A stretch of 64,000 nt of DNA from Azolla pinnata (taxonomy: Eukaryota > Streptophyta > Polypodiopsida > Salviniales > Salviniaceae): the NCBI GenBank assembly GCA_037176905.1, contig JBBBWG010011224.1, positions 4,344 to 68,343 on the forward strand, read 5' to 3'. Both the position numbers and the translations under genes were made by a program. The notes beneath the pieces were generated by a model. That model was not told the origin of the DNA and did not search any database. It worked only from the letters and a program-made list of their open reading frames with translations. Shown here piece by piece: positions 37,801 to 53,452 of this stretch; the first letter of the stretch is position 1; every line of letters starts with the position of its first letter.

Positions 37801-38204
37801 AGCAGGAGAGAACACTTGGAAGGAAATTTCGGAACAGATCAGGTCAGATCAGATCAGAGGAAAACACAAGCTTAGGTCGAATTCAGAAGAAGAAAATATA
37901 GAATTTTGCAGAGATTGAGAGATAGGAAAAGAAAGGTAAGACAGGAACGCGCGAGAGAGCGAGAGAGCGAAATCGACCCGAGCCAGAATCGAGAGAAGAA
38001 TGCACAGATTAGAAGAAAGGAAAGGAAAGGAAGGAACGAGGCTTTCGTTCTGTTATTGCTTAAAATTTCTGGTTATGGTGGGGCGATGAGAACCTGGTGA
38101 AGGATCATGGGCTTGTTCGCGAAGTCGACGAGAGGTTTGGGCAAGCTGAGGGTGAGGGGCCTGAGGCGCGTACCGAAACCTCCGACCAAGATCAAGGCCT
38201 TCAT
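34830..38204 (-). CDS. CYT1: GDP-mannose pyrophosphorylase (mannose-1-phosphate guanylyltransferase)
   Basis: The enzyme makes GDP-mannose from mannose-1-phosphate and GTP in the cytosol; it feeds ascorbate synthesis, cell-wall mannans, N-glycans and GPI anchors (Arabidopsis CYT1/VTC1). There are four coding exons: 38204-38094, 37543-37481, 36002-35763 and 35501-34830. They give 361 residues, the length I recall for CYT1. The N-terminal nucleotidyltransferase signature [20 protein letters not shown] is followed by [59 protein letters not shown] and [12 protein letters not shown]. The C-terminal half has hexapeptide left-handed beta-helix repeats ([20 protein letters not shown]) and ends [10 protein letters not shown]. 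It reads as an intact, ordinary copy. Confidence 0.97.
36590..37045. repeat. Degenerate duplication in GDP-mannose pyrophosphorylase intron 2
   Basis: Two diverged copies about 290 bases apart (about 36590-36730 and 36880-37045) share GATTCT..GGCAAGA/GGAAAGA, TTTACTC, ATATCTTGTG/ATACTTTGTG, GATGGAA and TTTCACCATGG. I do not recognise the element. Confidence 0.5.
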
Positions 38205-38224
38205 GGCTCCTCTTCTCCTTGAAG

Positions 38225-38395
38225 AACGTCTTCTGTCTTCTGCTCCCGCTCCTCCTTCTCCTTCTCCTTCTCCTTCTCCTTCTCCTTCCCCTTCCCCTTC
38301 TTCTTCTGCTCCTTCTACTGCTCCCGCACCTTCTCCTTCTCCTTCTACTTCTTCTTCTTCTGCTGCTGCTGCTGCTGCTGCTGTGTGGCTATGGC
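38225..38395. repeat. TTC/CTC-rich tract with (CTG)n in the GDP-mannose pyrophosphorylase leader
   Basis: CTCCTTCTCC-type units are followed by CTTCTTCTTCTGCTGCTGCTG just upstream of the start codon. On the transcript strand it is a purine-rich (GAAGGA, GCA) leader. Confidence 0.85.
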
Positions 38396-38494
38396 TTCTG
38401 CGATTCTCAGTGTTCTCTGTGCATGTGCATGTGTCTGTGAGAGAGACAGAGAGCTGATGATGATTTGATATCAGAAGAAGAAGCGAATGGATGT

Positions 38495-38900
38495 CCACAT
38501 ACATACATGCGCACACATACATACACCCATGTATGTATGCGCGCGCATGCATGCATGCATGCATGTGCGTGCATGATTGTTTATGTGCGTGTATCATGTA
38601 TGCATGTGTATGTGCGTGAATGATTGAAGACAGCTCGGTTTATGGATGTTCTGCGTGTTATGTATGCATGCATGCATATGGTCATGAGGGTGTCCGGATG
38701 CATGGATGCATGCATGTGTGTCTGATGCATATGCCTCGAGGAGAGTGTAAGTATGCATGCATGCACGTATGCATTGTGTGTGTGTATGTGTGCAAGCATG
38801 CATGTATGGATGTGGGCGTGCAAGTATACATACATATATGTATGCATGCATGCATGCCTGTGCATGTGTGGATGCATGTGTACATATGTGTGCATGACTG
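38495..38900. repeat. TATG/CATG (GCATGCAT) minisatellite
   Basis: Dense ATACATAC, GCATGCATGCATG and TGTATGTG units. Open frames on both strands (Cys/Met/His-rich) come from the repeat. Confidence 0.92.
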
Positions 38901-39345
38901 CTCACATTCTTCTCTTGGGTCATTGGTTAATCTAAATCTCAAGAAGCAGAAGCAGAAGCAAGAAGGAAGCAGCACAACAAGGGAATCTTTCCTCCCGATC
39001 CTCGCAAGCATCTCAGCATATATACATGCAGACTTCTTGACCTCAACAGCCCTGATCGGAAACCTTGTATAACCTGGTCAGGGAAGCTCTCGATGTTTAG
39101 AGCTTGAAGCCTGACCTTTGATCCTAACAATCCTGTGATTCTTGAGCCAAACATACATACATCATATTGGAGCAGATCCGATGGAGATCGACAGCTTCAG
39201 CAATGGATGATGCATCCATCCATCCATTGCCATCCTTCTCCTCCGCATCTTGTGGCTCAACCATTCGTCACTTTACCTTGTTCTCTCCCATGCAAGCAGA
39301 TCGGACAAAACCACCAGAATCGTCCGCAGAGGGCTACATAACATA
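38901..39345. other. Spacer between minisatellites
   Basis: No supported gene; frames here share sequence with the adjacent repeats. Confidence 0.4.
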
Positions 39346-39349
39346 CATG

Positions 39350-39475
39350 CGTACACAACATACACATAGACACCGACCACACACAGACACACACACACAC
39401 ATACATACATACATACATGCACACATACATGCACATATACGTACATACACACATACATACATACATACATGTGAA
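39350..39475. repeat. (ACAT)n/(CA)n microsatellite
   Basis: ACACAC and ACATACATACAT runs, with a compound structure. Confidence 0.92.
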
Positions 39476-41650
39476 AGGAATGAGATAGTTTCGGATGGGA
39501 AATCGATGCGATGCCTTTGTGTCGGAATTCGGAAAGCAACAAGCGACCGGCTGCCCATGTTTGACACGGTCATTGCGAGCGCATACCCGCCATCGGATTG
39601 GACCAATGCCCGAAACTTTTTTTAGCACATTTCCGGGATCGTGATGATTCGGTTCTCCGCCGTCATCATCGTCGCCGCGGCTGCCATCATCGTCGTCATC
39701 CCTCGAGAGAGAGAGAAAAAAAAAAAACGGCGAAACGAATCGGCCATGCCGTCATGTGTGAAACCGCGACGGAGTACGAATGGAGACGTCGGTGTGTCCT
39801 TTTATAAACCCAAAAAAAAAGAAAGAAGAAAAGAAAGAGAAGCACATGTTGTGTGCTTAATTAGGGCCTTGTTCGCGATTCTCTCGCATCCAATCCTCTC
39901 CTCTTCGGTTTCTTCCGCACGTATCTTTGCCGATGCCAAGCACAATCGATCACAATGGCAATCTCGAAAGTTCCCGAGTTCTGTCAAGTGAGTGTGGTGC
40001 AAAACCCGAAACCCTGAAGCTCTAAAACACTAAGCCATATCATTTGTCAGCTACCATGTCGAGGATTCCTAGACCAGGATGCAGGGCATAGAACAGTAAC
40101 ATGTGTATCCATGTTTTCCTCTGCGCACGAAGGGAAAAGCGAGAAAGGCGAAAGCGCGATTCTCATGAATGCATTGCATCATCATGTCTGATGCAAACAT
40201 GGTAGAGCACACGTGTCAGGATCATATGGACAGCTCAATCATGGGTTCAACTGTCTTGCCAGGCTGGAACAACCAGGGTTTGAACTAATGGAGTTTGGGA
40301 CTTGGAAGCACTCCTTTATCATTAGAAACCGAAATCAGAAGGCATGGCAATAGTCAAGATCTCTAGTCACATAGCATCGCGTCGCTGATTGTGTTGCTTT
40401 AATAAGAGTAAATACGCGAGATTCATTGAGAGAATGGGCGATACCATAATAGACACAAAGAAGAGAAATAGTGTGCATATATACAAGATACGATTAGCAT
40501 CACAGATTAAGACAACATTATAATGCAGGCATTAAGCTCAATGTAGGGAAGAGTATGACAATGCAATTTCATTAGCCAAAGAAAACCATATGCAACTTAT
40601 GGGTTTACACAGATAGAATCAAAAGACAAATTTGTATATTAAATGAGCAAGATTATACATACATAGAAGCACAAACATGACATCTGATTCCCTCCTTGCT
40701 TGGTGCCCTACAAGGGATATCGCCAATGTAATCATGGAGGGCATGGCCACCATCTGTTTATAGAGGCATTGGTGCCTTCATGCCCTTCCACAATCCGAGC
40801 AACATCTAAAATTTGGGCACATCCAGAAGTTTGATCTAAATTGTTATGTTTTCCACTACACTGGAATGAGGCTCTCAAGACTCACTAATAGTAGCACAGA
40901 TCTTTTGATGAGAGCACAAACGACAAAGACAAAACCTTCATGAACACTTTGTATAGAGAATATAGTCCTGATAGAATATCTGTACCAATTGAACAATATA
41001 ACTCTTCTCACCTGAGTTTGATCCATTACGAGTTACAATAAATGGCAAAGAATACCACAATTTATGAACGTGTAACAGGGCCATATACTATACTCTCCGA
41101 ATATAGAAAAAGAGTTGTGACTTGATATTTTGAATAACTAGAAATACACGCTCCAGGTTACCATCATAGAGCACGAGATCAAAATATCATACTTCCACAC
41201 CTTTCCAAAGTTCTCAGCCTGAAACAAAGACTTAATGCTCTAAAATTTTCTTGGAATCGCATACATGTAAAATGCAAGGAAACATATGGGCAGCAGTTAG
41301 CTCCTTTACAAAAGATGACATCATGTACTATTACACAGCGCACATTAGACTGACCATTTTCCAATCATCAGCATATAGTTACAATACTTTTCGACACAAC
41401 AAAGCAAAGTACACTTACATGACCTGCAGTTAGGATCCACTCATTTCACAAGCAACATTGAAGAAAAATCAAGACTAGTATTAACTGCAGAGAGCTGAAA
41501 TATCGTGTTGCTTAAGCCAAAATTCTTGTGACAAATGTCACAAAGTTTCATTACAAGTGGCAAAACTAATTCTCGGCATTACCAAGGAGCTTGCAAACTC
41601 TGCAAAACATACCAAAATGTATCCACCCTTTCTACAACTGAAAATCGAAT
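39476..41650. other. Intergenic, no gene seen
   Basis: A GC-moderate part at 39480-40030 has short Arg/Lys-rich frames on both strands without family resemblance. From 40380 it is AT-rich and probably includes the 3' UTR of the ubiquitin-L40 gene. Confidence 0.45.
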
Positions 41651-43958
<2,308 letters not shown>

Positions 43959-46900
43959 ATGTATGCTGCCAGAGAGAAGTACCGTAACGTGGATATGGAA
44001 ACTTACCGGCCTTTGCTTTCTCCTTCTCCTGGCGTTGTTTCTTGCTCGATTTGCCTGGAGCCCGTGGAAATGAAAGGGGAAAGATCAATTGCGAGGCTCA
44101 AATGTGCGCATCTCTTTCATCTCGGTAAGCCTTAAACCCTCAGCGTCTCATTTCGTTTTCTTTTGTTTGTCAGGGAAGCTCATCTGTGCTGCATACTTCT
44201 TGTCGGTAAGCACTCCCTTCCTAGATTCTCAATATTTTAGGTTATCAATCATAGACAGAGACTTCACCGATATTTCCTGCTTGCAAACGGAAGATTTCTG
44301 TATGAACAAACGGAACCTCTTCTACATTGATAAGCACGTCCGATCAAACCTTCCTGATATGACGTACATCTGGGAAGCTAAGTGAGATAATTGAAAAGTC
44401 AAAGCAGATAAATAGCTGGATTCGTTATATCAATAGAAGTCGACAGTCTTCTGTGTCTTGTCAACAATCAAAACTGTTCGACATTTCTTTCTTTCTGTTT
44501 ATGCTAACTTTCCAGTACGAAACGCCTCGCAATATCATACTTTCAGGCATTACTTGATTCAATTCTCTAAAGAAGCTTATCTTAGGATTGACCTTTTGAT
44601 AGCATAGAGGTTCATTTTTTTCTATCAACTTTTGCAAGCGATTCCCATCCAACAAGTCATTCTTTTATCTTATTGAGATTTCCATGTCGACCATTCCCAG
44701 TTTTAGTCTGCAAGAAAAAATTCTCTTTCACATTCTTAAGCGTGGTCTTTCAGAATTTCCTTGTTTTGGCTCTCTAACATAAAATTTTTGTGTTCTTCAC
44801 TTTCATCAGTATCCTATCTGACTCGTCATTCTGTTTGATTGGATATCATCATTCAAAGAGTTAGTTTGTAAGAAATTTGATATACTTCAGCATCGGAAAC
44901 ATGTACTTGTGATGTTTAATGTTTCAGTTTTCAGTTTACAAGAAACAATAAGGCTAGGAAAGAGAATTGCATTTCTTTACAATCATTTTTTTAAAGTTCT
45001 GTCTTATAATTCACCAATAGGATACTAATGACTTAAGAACATTGAATTTTCTTGCAAAACATGTGCGCCAGTCTTTTTCTATTCTAATTTATGAGGGACC
45101 TCGTGTATAAAATAATTTGCATCTTTTATTTTTTCCATAAAGTTTTTTTCCTTGTTATAATCAGCGAATGAATGACTTTGTAAGACAGGTTCTCTTTTAT
45201 CATGATATTTTCATCATTTCTGATTACATTTTTTGGCTCATATAGAAGTAATGTATTTATCGCATCATGGTTCCTTCCCAGGTATTGTTCTGGGTTGTGC
45301 TGGCACAATAGGGTTCCAATTACCTTCTGAAAATAGTATATGAAGGTAATGTTGATTAGTTGAGAAATTTAAGGGCATGCAACATTCTCTGTAAAATGCA
45401 AGTGCGCACTTAGGGTTTAGAATGATTAAATTTTATCCTTCGTTAGTAATGAAATGTGGCATGCCCTGCCAGGTTGGTAAACTACCCCGATTTGAGGCGT
45501 TATGATGCCATGGCAATATTCTATTTATGTTTGAACAAAGCGGTAATAATTTGGTATATATATCAGTTTTGACAAAGAGGGGGCAATTGGGTATGACATG
45601 TACTAAACATTTATATGTATGATCAAGCCTCATAGCTGAGTTTGAGAGCTTTTAGGCCAATTGTTGTATAGTGAATTGCTAGGCATATATTTATGGAATT
45701 ATTTTCAAGAATTATGCCATATATGAATTTGACTGTCCTCAAACTAGATTAATGAACTCTTGCTTATCCAACCTTGGGGTAATGACCTTGCCTTTTATGG
45801 TAAGTAAAACTATACATGGCTTCATCTGTTTTTGTAAATGTTGCTTAATCTCTCGTGAATTAAGCGTGTGGAGGAAGCTATTCAATAAAATCGTCAGTAA
45901 CCACAATGTTTTCATGCAGGAGTCCTGAACCTTACTAGGGTTGAATGTATCTTCAGGGTTGTCAAGCGATGTTATGGAAAATCGTTAATGGATGGATCTT
46001 TCATTTGACGCTTAGACTTCTCTATGAAAGCCCCATAGACCTAAGCATGTTGGCACATGCAATTCTTATTATAAATAACCCATTTACTCCTCTGTGGGAA
46101 TTGTGGACGAAGCCATGTCCTTTTTGATACTTTGGATTCAAAAGTTGAACCTAAAGTTTTCAAGAGTGTCGCATGAATGCTCTAATTGAAGGATAGTTTG
46201 ATGTAACTGCTGTCCTCAGTCCCTTCAGGCATGGTTGAATCAGTGTGACAGAACATGCAGAGCTCAAGACAGCACGTACACTACTTCAAGTGGAGCTCGT
46301 TTAAAGATGGGATTCTTCTTTTAATATCTATTCAGTTCATAAGTTTATGATGGAGAGTCCAGTTGTAGTCCTCATGATAGCCCTGATAATGGTTCCATTT
46401 GGAAGTGCGTAGATTGTATCACTTCATTAATGAGACTTTCTCCTTAGATATTGTTTACGCAATTGGAACATGGTGTGCTATAATCCAGATATAATATCAA
46501 ACAACAAATCCCATATGGTGTTCTTGTCCAGAGATATTGTCCACATCTTTATGAACTGAACACCTGGGCTGTTACATATCCCCAAAACAACATTATCCAG
46601 GTTTTTGAAATACTTGGAAGGAACTGGGAGATACCTACTACTTGTTATGCATGTACAAACACTATCAAGAATCGTGGAAATATTTACCGTTTATTGCAAC
46701 ATAATTTGTTTTAATCAAGTTTTGAATTTATTAGTCCAAGGTGGATGTAAATGAAGGCTTTCTGCATGAACATCTGCATCTCATAATAACGGGCAGACAT
46801 TATCAAGATTTTAAAAGTGTTTTATGACTTAGCCAATCAATTGAAGTATGGCTATGAGCTATTTGTTCTTTTTTTCTTCATATGATTGATCTTGCAACAC

Positions 46901-49900
46901 GTGTAGATATAAAAGCATTCTTGCTTTATATTTACAAGTTTATGTAGCACGAATGTAGTATTTAAATAAGCATTAGTAGGTTATTCACCACTCAGCATGT
47001 AGAATATCTCGCCATTACACATTGTTAAGGGTTTTAGGGCTATTTTGATTTTCTCTCTCTTGCCGTTCTGCAGCTGGACAATATTTTAAAATGTGATAGA
47101 AACTTACAATGTTAGATTCTTGTGAACTTGCATGCAATCCTTTGTATTGCAAAAGTGGATTTATTTTGAAGTGCAAATTTTTGAATCCCAAGAAACTTTG
47201 GGCCATGTACCATATGCTGCGATGGTGGAAATCTCTAGAAGACTCCGTCTAGGGCAGAGCTTGACAATGGTATTACACTCTGCCACAAAGGGAATGGAAG
47301 GTTTAGGAAAAGGATATTGTTAGGCATACACCCAGTACACGAGATTTATGATTGATCTCCAATGAGCTCTGTAAAATGTAGTAGTTCTAGGTTTTATAGG
47401 TTTTCCTATCATGTGCTGTATCAACCAACCAGTGGTTAAATAGTCATTATCCCAGAGTTATGTTAATAAGTTTGTCTGCATATTTCTATACATAAATCTT
47501 CATTATATAGGTTGCTTGCTTATGTTGCAAAATACAGAAGTCTTCTATATAGAGGTTAAGATCAAAATTCTGGTTGCTTGCTTATGTTGCAAAATACAGA
47601 AGTTGATTTGTGTCCATTTTCACCTTCAAATATGATATGAGATCTGAATTTGGAACATTTTGAAGAAGATTCATTGAAGGGGCATTGAAGATTAATTAAA
47701 CATTTCTTATTTGGCAAATTGGATGTAATGAGACAAGTTGACGGATGTTGAATGGGGAATAGGTACTTATTTGAAGCTTTAAAGCCTCATTAAAGGTGTT
47801 GATTAGGCTAAAGTCCGTTTCACCTTCTTTTCCAATTATTTTCTCACATTCCTCTCCATAGAGAACCAATTGAGTAAAGCGGAAGCTTTTGTAGGGTCCT
47901 GGCTCAACCCTCTGGTAAATATATATCACCAAATATTGAAACCACTTGAAGATCAATGAATCACGAAGTTTAAGTACGATGTATTGTATATGCATTGAAT
48001 AAAAGAAACACTAATTTGCTAGAGGTTAAATCAGATAGGTAAAGACTGCCAATTTTCAAGTTTTAACCTTGCAATCAGTCATCCATTGCTAGGTTAGTGA
48101 TTGCAATGTTTTCGCACACATACTATGAACATGACATGTATGTACAAGGTGGGATGTGTGTCAAGTTTCAACCATTTATGGCGTGCCCTTATGGTTTTCA
48201 GCATTAGAGCAGCATATAAATGGTTTAGTCTTTTTCATAACTCATCAAAGCCAGAACATGTTACTCTCTGCTGAAAACCATAAATGGTTGACAAGCATCC
48301 CATAATGTATAAGAAGGATTTAGCTATTATTGGTCTTCTGTGGATAGGCGAAACTTACTGTGGATTTCTGGAAAGAATATTTTAAGGAGGGGTTTTAGTT
48401 GATTTATTGCGGTTGCACTCAAGTTTCTTTATGTTTTGTATAAATGATTGACATTGTCACCACTCAATATTAGAATTTTAAGCATATCATTCGTTGAAAA
48501 AAGAATACAGACTTGGGTCAAGAGGTCCATTGTGCTATGGAGCTTAATGTATACTGCTGTTATTTATTTGGTTTATTGTGAGTGTTATGAATATGCAATT
48601 GAAGTAAGATCTGACCTACCGAAGTCATGCTTCCTGAAAGGAAATTTTGATCGTAAGCAATCTCAAGTTCAGGAAAGCATAAGTAAAATAGTTGACAATA
48701 ATGAAGATAGGCAGGCCACATAGGATAAAATAGAGATGGAGGATAGACTCTGTATCATGTGGCTCACCAACTGCCTCTGCCTTAATCTTGACTGCTTATA
48801 TTTACTAGTCAATGGAGGTGATCACCTTCATTATGACAATGGTTTTCCCTGCTCCTTATACTGGTATCAGCAATTTAATGGACAACACAAGTAGAGGCAA
48901 TGGGAAATTCAACGCAAATCAAGTACCCTTGTGGATGTTGAGGAAAATGGGGAATTCAACTCAAATCAGGTACCTTCATCCACATTCTTGTTTAGTGCTG
49001 ATGACATATGTTGGTATCTGAATAACTGCAGGTCTACCTAAATGTCTTTGGACACCCAAACCATTGCAATGCATTGGGGGAAATGGCCAAGGCATGATCA
49101 ATTTTACTCATCTTCAACGTGCTGAGCTATCTTCACCCTAGTAGTCCAAGTAGAAGCAGTTGATGCCAATGTAATCTGAAGAGTTACGTAGCAAACACAC
49201 CAGAATGTTGCCTATGACCCTAGCTATCAAAGATGCAGATATTCAACATTGCCCACGGTAGAACAGCAGTTCCTCCAAATACATATCCATTAAAGCCCAC
49301 AGCAAGCACATGATGAGGATAGCACCTACTAAGTGGCATTCAACAATAATGGCCTTGGCATAGATCACTTGCCACTCTCCAGACACTCTTCTCCTTGAAG
49401 ATGACGAAGGAACATGGGTCTTTGATTACACGAAGAAAGCAAGGCCTCTTTTTTAAAAGATGATTTTGTACAAGGGAGTAACTCTGTTTGTATTACTTGT
49501 GTATTTATTTTATACTGAGTATGTTAGTGTGGTGCTAACAATACATTAGGATGCGTTATATACACCAACTTTATCTTGCGTACGGATGTGAGCTGATAAG
49601 TCCAGTGGATGAAAATGCTTTATTTTTCTTATTCCTAAAAACTGAGAGTGATAGAAGTGGTTTCCCAGAGTATTATGTATTTATCCGTTTGTGCAATGCA
49701 GTTTATCAGTCCCTATGACTCCCTAGATGCTACAGAAATACGTTAGAATCACATTTCTGGCCAATCCAGTGTCTAGTCTTACATGATTTATGCCTTGTGG
49801 TTCATAAGGAAATACATGTCCTCAATGCACAATCATGGGAATACATCAATCTTGAGACAGTAAACATCGAGTCAGTGGTGTTGGAGGTTAATAAATCTTG

Positions 49901-52166
49901 AATGTCAGATCGTTGTACTTTGAATAAGAATATTGTGTCCTGTATACTATGTCTCAGAAAAAAGTTGGAAAGAAAAAGATCTATTATGTTTCAAATTGCA
50001 TGTTTGTCAACTTTCTTGTGAACAATTTCTTTAGAAGTCATGTTGTAAATAGGTGTACGCTATTTGTGGGTGGTGGGACTTTTACATTGAATGCCAAATT
50101 GTATGTTCTTTGTAATGGAATATAATGTCCTTCTGTATGCCACATCTTTATCTACTATGTTTTAAAATATACTCACTGTTTTTTCAAATTTCTATGAACG
50201 AGTTCTTTAATGGTAATGCTGTAAGTAAATTTATGCTATTTGTGGTAATGTCTACTGCATCTTGAGACTGAAATCCACTGGGGAAATAGCAGTGTGACTG
50301 AACAACACTAGAATGTCGGATTATATGTATTTTGAGCAGGAACAGTGTCCTTATGCATGCCATGATGTTTCAAGAAAGAATGGAATAAGGTTATCTACTA
50401 TGTTTCACTGAAACTCCTCTAAACATGCACCTGAAAAATCACAGTGATGAGTAAATTGTGCTGGATATGCTCTTAGATATTCTTGTGACCAAAACTTGCT
50501 CCTTTCTTAGAGTTCAGCAATCAGAATCAGTTAGAGTGTGCCTGTATATTTTATGTCATTCTTATTCTGATTCCAATGAATGATTTGTATTTTCAGACTG
50601 TATTGGTTCTGCTTTCAATGCTAAGGGAGCAATGCAGTGCCCAAATTGCCGACAAATTGAGGGAGGACAGTGGTTATATGCTGGTGGCTGTTTGTTACAA
50701 TCGCAGCTTGTGCGGAATGCTCTCTCAGATTTTGATGGAAATAGTGGAACACGACCCACTGTGGTAGATGGCAGGGTATGTCTGTGGTACTCTTTATCTC
50801 CTTATTGTATTTCAACTGTCATATTCAGTAAAGTGTGTTAACTGTAAAGCCAACACACTTCACAGAAAACAAGTGTAGGTTTGCATGTTCCTATAACCAT
50901 ACACATGTCACATAGAAGGATCAAATGTAAAGGTTAATCACATTTTAGATTCTGGTTGACGTTATGCGTGCCGTCTTTTTAATGGTCATGTATATAAGTT
51001 AATGTTGTCCTTCTGGGAGTTCCTTGTGTATGGATGGCATCCATGGTAGTTGTGTGCTTGAGGTATGTCTATGTATTTCTTAGAAACTCTTTCACAATAT
51101 GTCTGGAAATTTTATGCATATCTAGGAATTTGGTTTTTACAAATCATATTTTTCTATGTTAAAGCAGTTTGGACAGACAACACAACAGGCATCACATAGA
51201 CCATTACAGCTCTCACATGGGTTAGTGGCAAATGTAGCTTTTTTTACATGAACATATAAAAGTTGTATATGGGATTCTTTTTCATATACCCCTCCCTCAT
51301 TGTGGTTTTTGCAGGGAAAATAGTTATTCAACAAGTAGGTTTGCGATTTAGATTGTGCCAATTCGTGTTTCATTTTCTAATTCAGATCGTAAAATGTTGA
51401 CTTAATCTTGAATTCAGATATGTCCTTGGGAATATATGATAGACATCATCAAAGGATGCCTTGGCTAGCCTCTGAGGAACAGGTCATTCTAGTTAATCTG
51501 GAGCCAATCACACCTCAAGAGCCAAGGCCATGGGTTTTCACTTCAAACGAGACTGCAAGGTCATTGGCATCTGATATGGATGGCCCGTATTCAACACAAT
51601 CTGTGCTGTCCAGGTAAGTTTAAAGATGGATCTACTTTTTTGCTTTATTCATCATGAAAAATAGTGATGATTGGCTTATCTCCAGAACACAGTTCAGAAA
51701 CATTGGATCAGATAATTCAGCTATGCCAGAAAGGTCTACATATAGGACCATGAATGAAGATCTGTTTCCCATCAACAGGCATTCGATGAATAGAGGGATA
51801 GGTGATACAAGAGGTGCGCCAAATCAGTCGGAGATGCATTTTGTTCCAGAGCCACAATTGCAGGACCATTTGATGCAGCACCCGCCAAGGGGAGTCAGAT
51901 ATCCAGAGTCACAATATTTGGTGCCAGATAATGTCCATGGTACGCGGAGTTTGCAAGCATATGCGGTTAACGTTTCTGAACGAGGATACTATCATGATCA
52001 GTTAGATCACAGGTATGCTCATGTTTCGGGACAGGATTATAATAACAATCTCTCAGATGGAAGGTTTGATGCGGGATATGCTCGCTATGCTCCTCATACC
52101 ACTTCTTGGAGCAGACCACATGGGTCCTACAATATGATTGGGACTACAGGTGCGCCATGGCTATAG
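43959..52166 (+). CDS. RFI2-like RING-H2 E3 ubiquitin ligase
   Basis: Arabidopsis RFI2 is a RING protein in red/far-red light signalling; this is a relative with the same RING. Six coding exons fit: 43959-44124, 50597-50775, 51168-51220, 51315-51334 (a 20-base microexon), 51418-51613 and 51686-52166. Phase closes at all joins, giving 364 residues. The RING reads CSICLEPVEMKGERSIARLK, CAHLFHLDCIGSAFNAKGAM, QCPNCRQ: Cys-x2-Cys, Cys-x-His, His-x2-Cys, Cys-x2-Cys. Then comes GGQWLYAGG, the RFI2-class hallmark after the RING. The rest is Gln/Ser/Tyr/Pro-rich and low in hydrophobics, ending TTGAPWL. The two middle exons rest on phase and splice-site logic only. Intron 1 is 6472 bases. Confidence 0.85.
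44125..50596 (+). other. Giant first intron of the RFI2-like gene
   Basis: The sequence is AT-rich with T-rich runs. Frames inside are short and unrecognised. It holds a roughly 32-bp direct repeat (47510-47541 and 47572-47603) and a small inverted-repeat element (48150-48300). Bases 48800-49450 are somewhat richer in codon-like sequence but broken by stops. Confidence 0.6.
48150..48302. repeat. Small inverted-repeat (MITE-like) element in intron 1
   Basis: CAACCATTTATGG...TTTTCAGCA at 48169-48203 pairs with TGCTGAAAACCATAAATGG at 48269 onward. Outer ends GTGGGATG and CATCCCA also pair. The left arm carries a 13-base insertion that repeats TTATGG. No transposase. Confidence 0.55.
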
Positions 52167-53452
52167 TCAAATTCTTGCCAGCAACGTTCTGTATGATATT
52201 TTACTAGAGATGGATAAAAGCAGAAGATTCGGAGACAGAACTCCTTTGTACAGCAAATCTTGTTTCTTGCCTACTCAAAAGAAACAGATGATTATTGCTT
52301 AATTACTTTATGGTAGAAGAGGTCAAGGAAGCAGATTTGTGGAATGATGCTTCTCAATCTACTACCCAGTATGTTGTTGAAAGTTGGATTTCATCTGATC
52401 AAAGGAGTTTTGTGCATGTAACACATGTGAGATTGGCACCACCAGCCTCATAACATAGCTATTGGCTTGGAAATGATGCTGTCTGTAGCAATGAAGGGGA
52501 CGATTGGAACAATTGCTTCATGGGTGTGATGTTGAGTCGTAAGATGCTCAGTGTTCTATGAACATATTGGTTGGTTATCGTCTTGTCTATCATTGTCTCT
52601 CCTTCTAATGTGAATTAACTTGCACCAACTCACCACCATGAGATTGGTTAACATGGTAGACCTCTCTCTCTTGTCTTCATGCATTAGACGCCCGTGTCTT
52701 TCCATAGCATCTGTGAAGGTACAACTTTCATGTCGCAGAATGTCTTTGACGATAACAAAAGAAAGAAGTCAAAAAGATGATGATGAATGAGAGGAAGCAG
52801 CGTTCGAAGAATTCGATCTCAGACTTGTAGAGATTTCCCGAGCTGATTAAAAAGTGTGCAAATTGTTGAGATGAGCGGGAGAAACACATGAAGGAGAATT
52901 GAAGCCATTAGGGGAGGAACCATCAACAGCCTGAGATCATTAGTCATCAGGATGTAGTCATCATCAAGTGATGCGATTCCAAAAATATTCATGCGCAGAT
53001 TCTTTGTCATCGGGACCTCGAGAGATTCCAGGGACATCTCGACAGATTCCAGTCGTCGTCAGGAGATTTGATTCTAAGTCATCACATTCTACTCCAGTTT
53101 CTTCCTTCAATTTCTTTCTTCTTCTTCTTCTCCTCCGGTTTGTGTTTTTGAGAATAGTTTATGAAGGGAAAGTGAAAAGGGTATTTTGGTAATTTTCTAA
53201 ACTTCTTCTTCTTCTTCTTCGATTAACGGTCATTTTTGTGAAGTCATTCTTCTTCTTCTTCTTCTTCTTCTTCTTCTCCCGTCGTCGTCGTTGTCTTCGT
53301 CGTGTTCATCTACGACTTCATCTCCGTCCATCGCCATCGCCATCGCCATCGCCGATCGCCCATCGCCCAGCTCGCTCTTTCCCCTCATCTGACTGGCTGG
53401 CTACTCACCTCTCTGTCCACACTTACATCGTTCATTATCTCCATCGCTCGCC
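52167..53452. other. Intergenic, 3' UTR and VPS2 promoter
   Basis: No gene seen. (TTC)n runs occur at about 53120-53140, 53200-53220 and 53247-53277, and CATCGC repeats at 53330-53360. They probably form a pyrimidine-rich VPS2 leader. Confidence 0.5.

Noticed and set aside
38594-39072. Cys/His/Met-rich small proteins in the minisatellite
   Set aside because: Both strands and several frames are equally open because the sequence is a TATG/CATG repeat.
48448-48723. Separate small gene in the RFI2-like intron
   Set aside because: The 91-residue frame has no recognisable domain, no codon-usage signal and no promoter or splice evidence.
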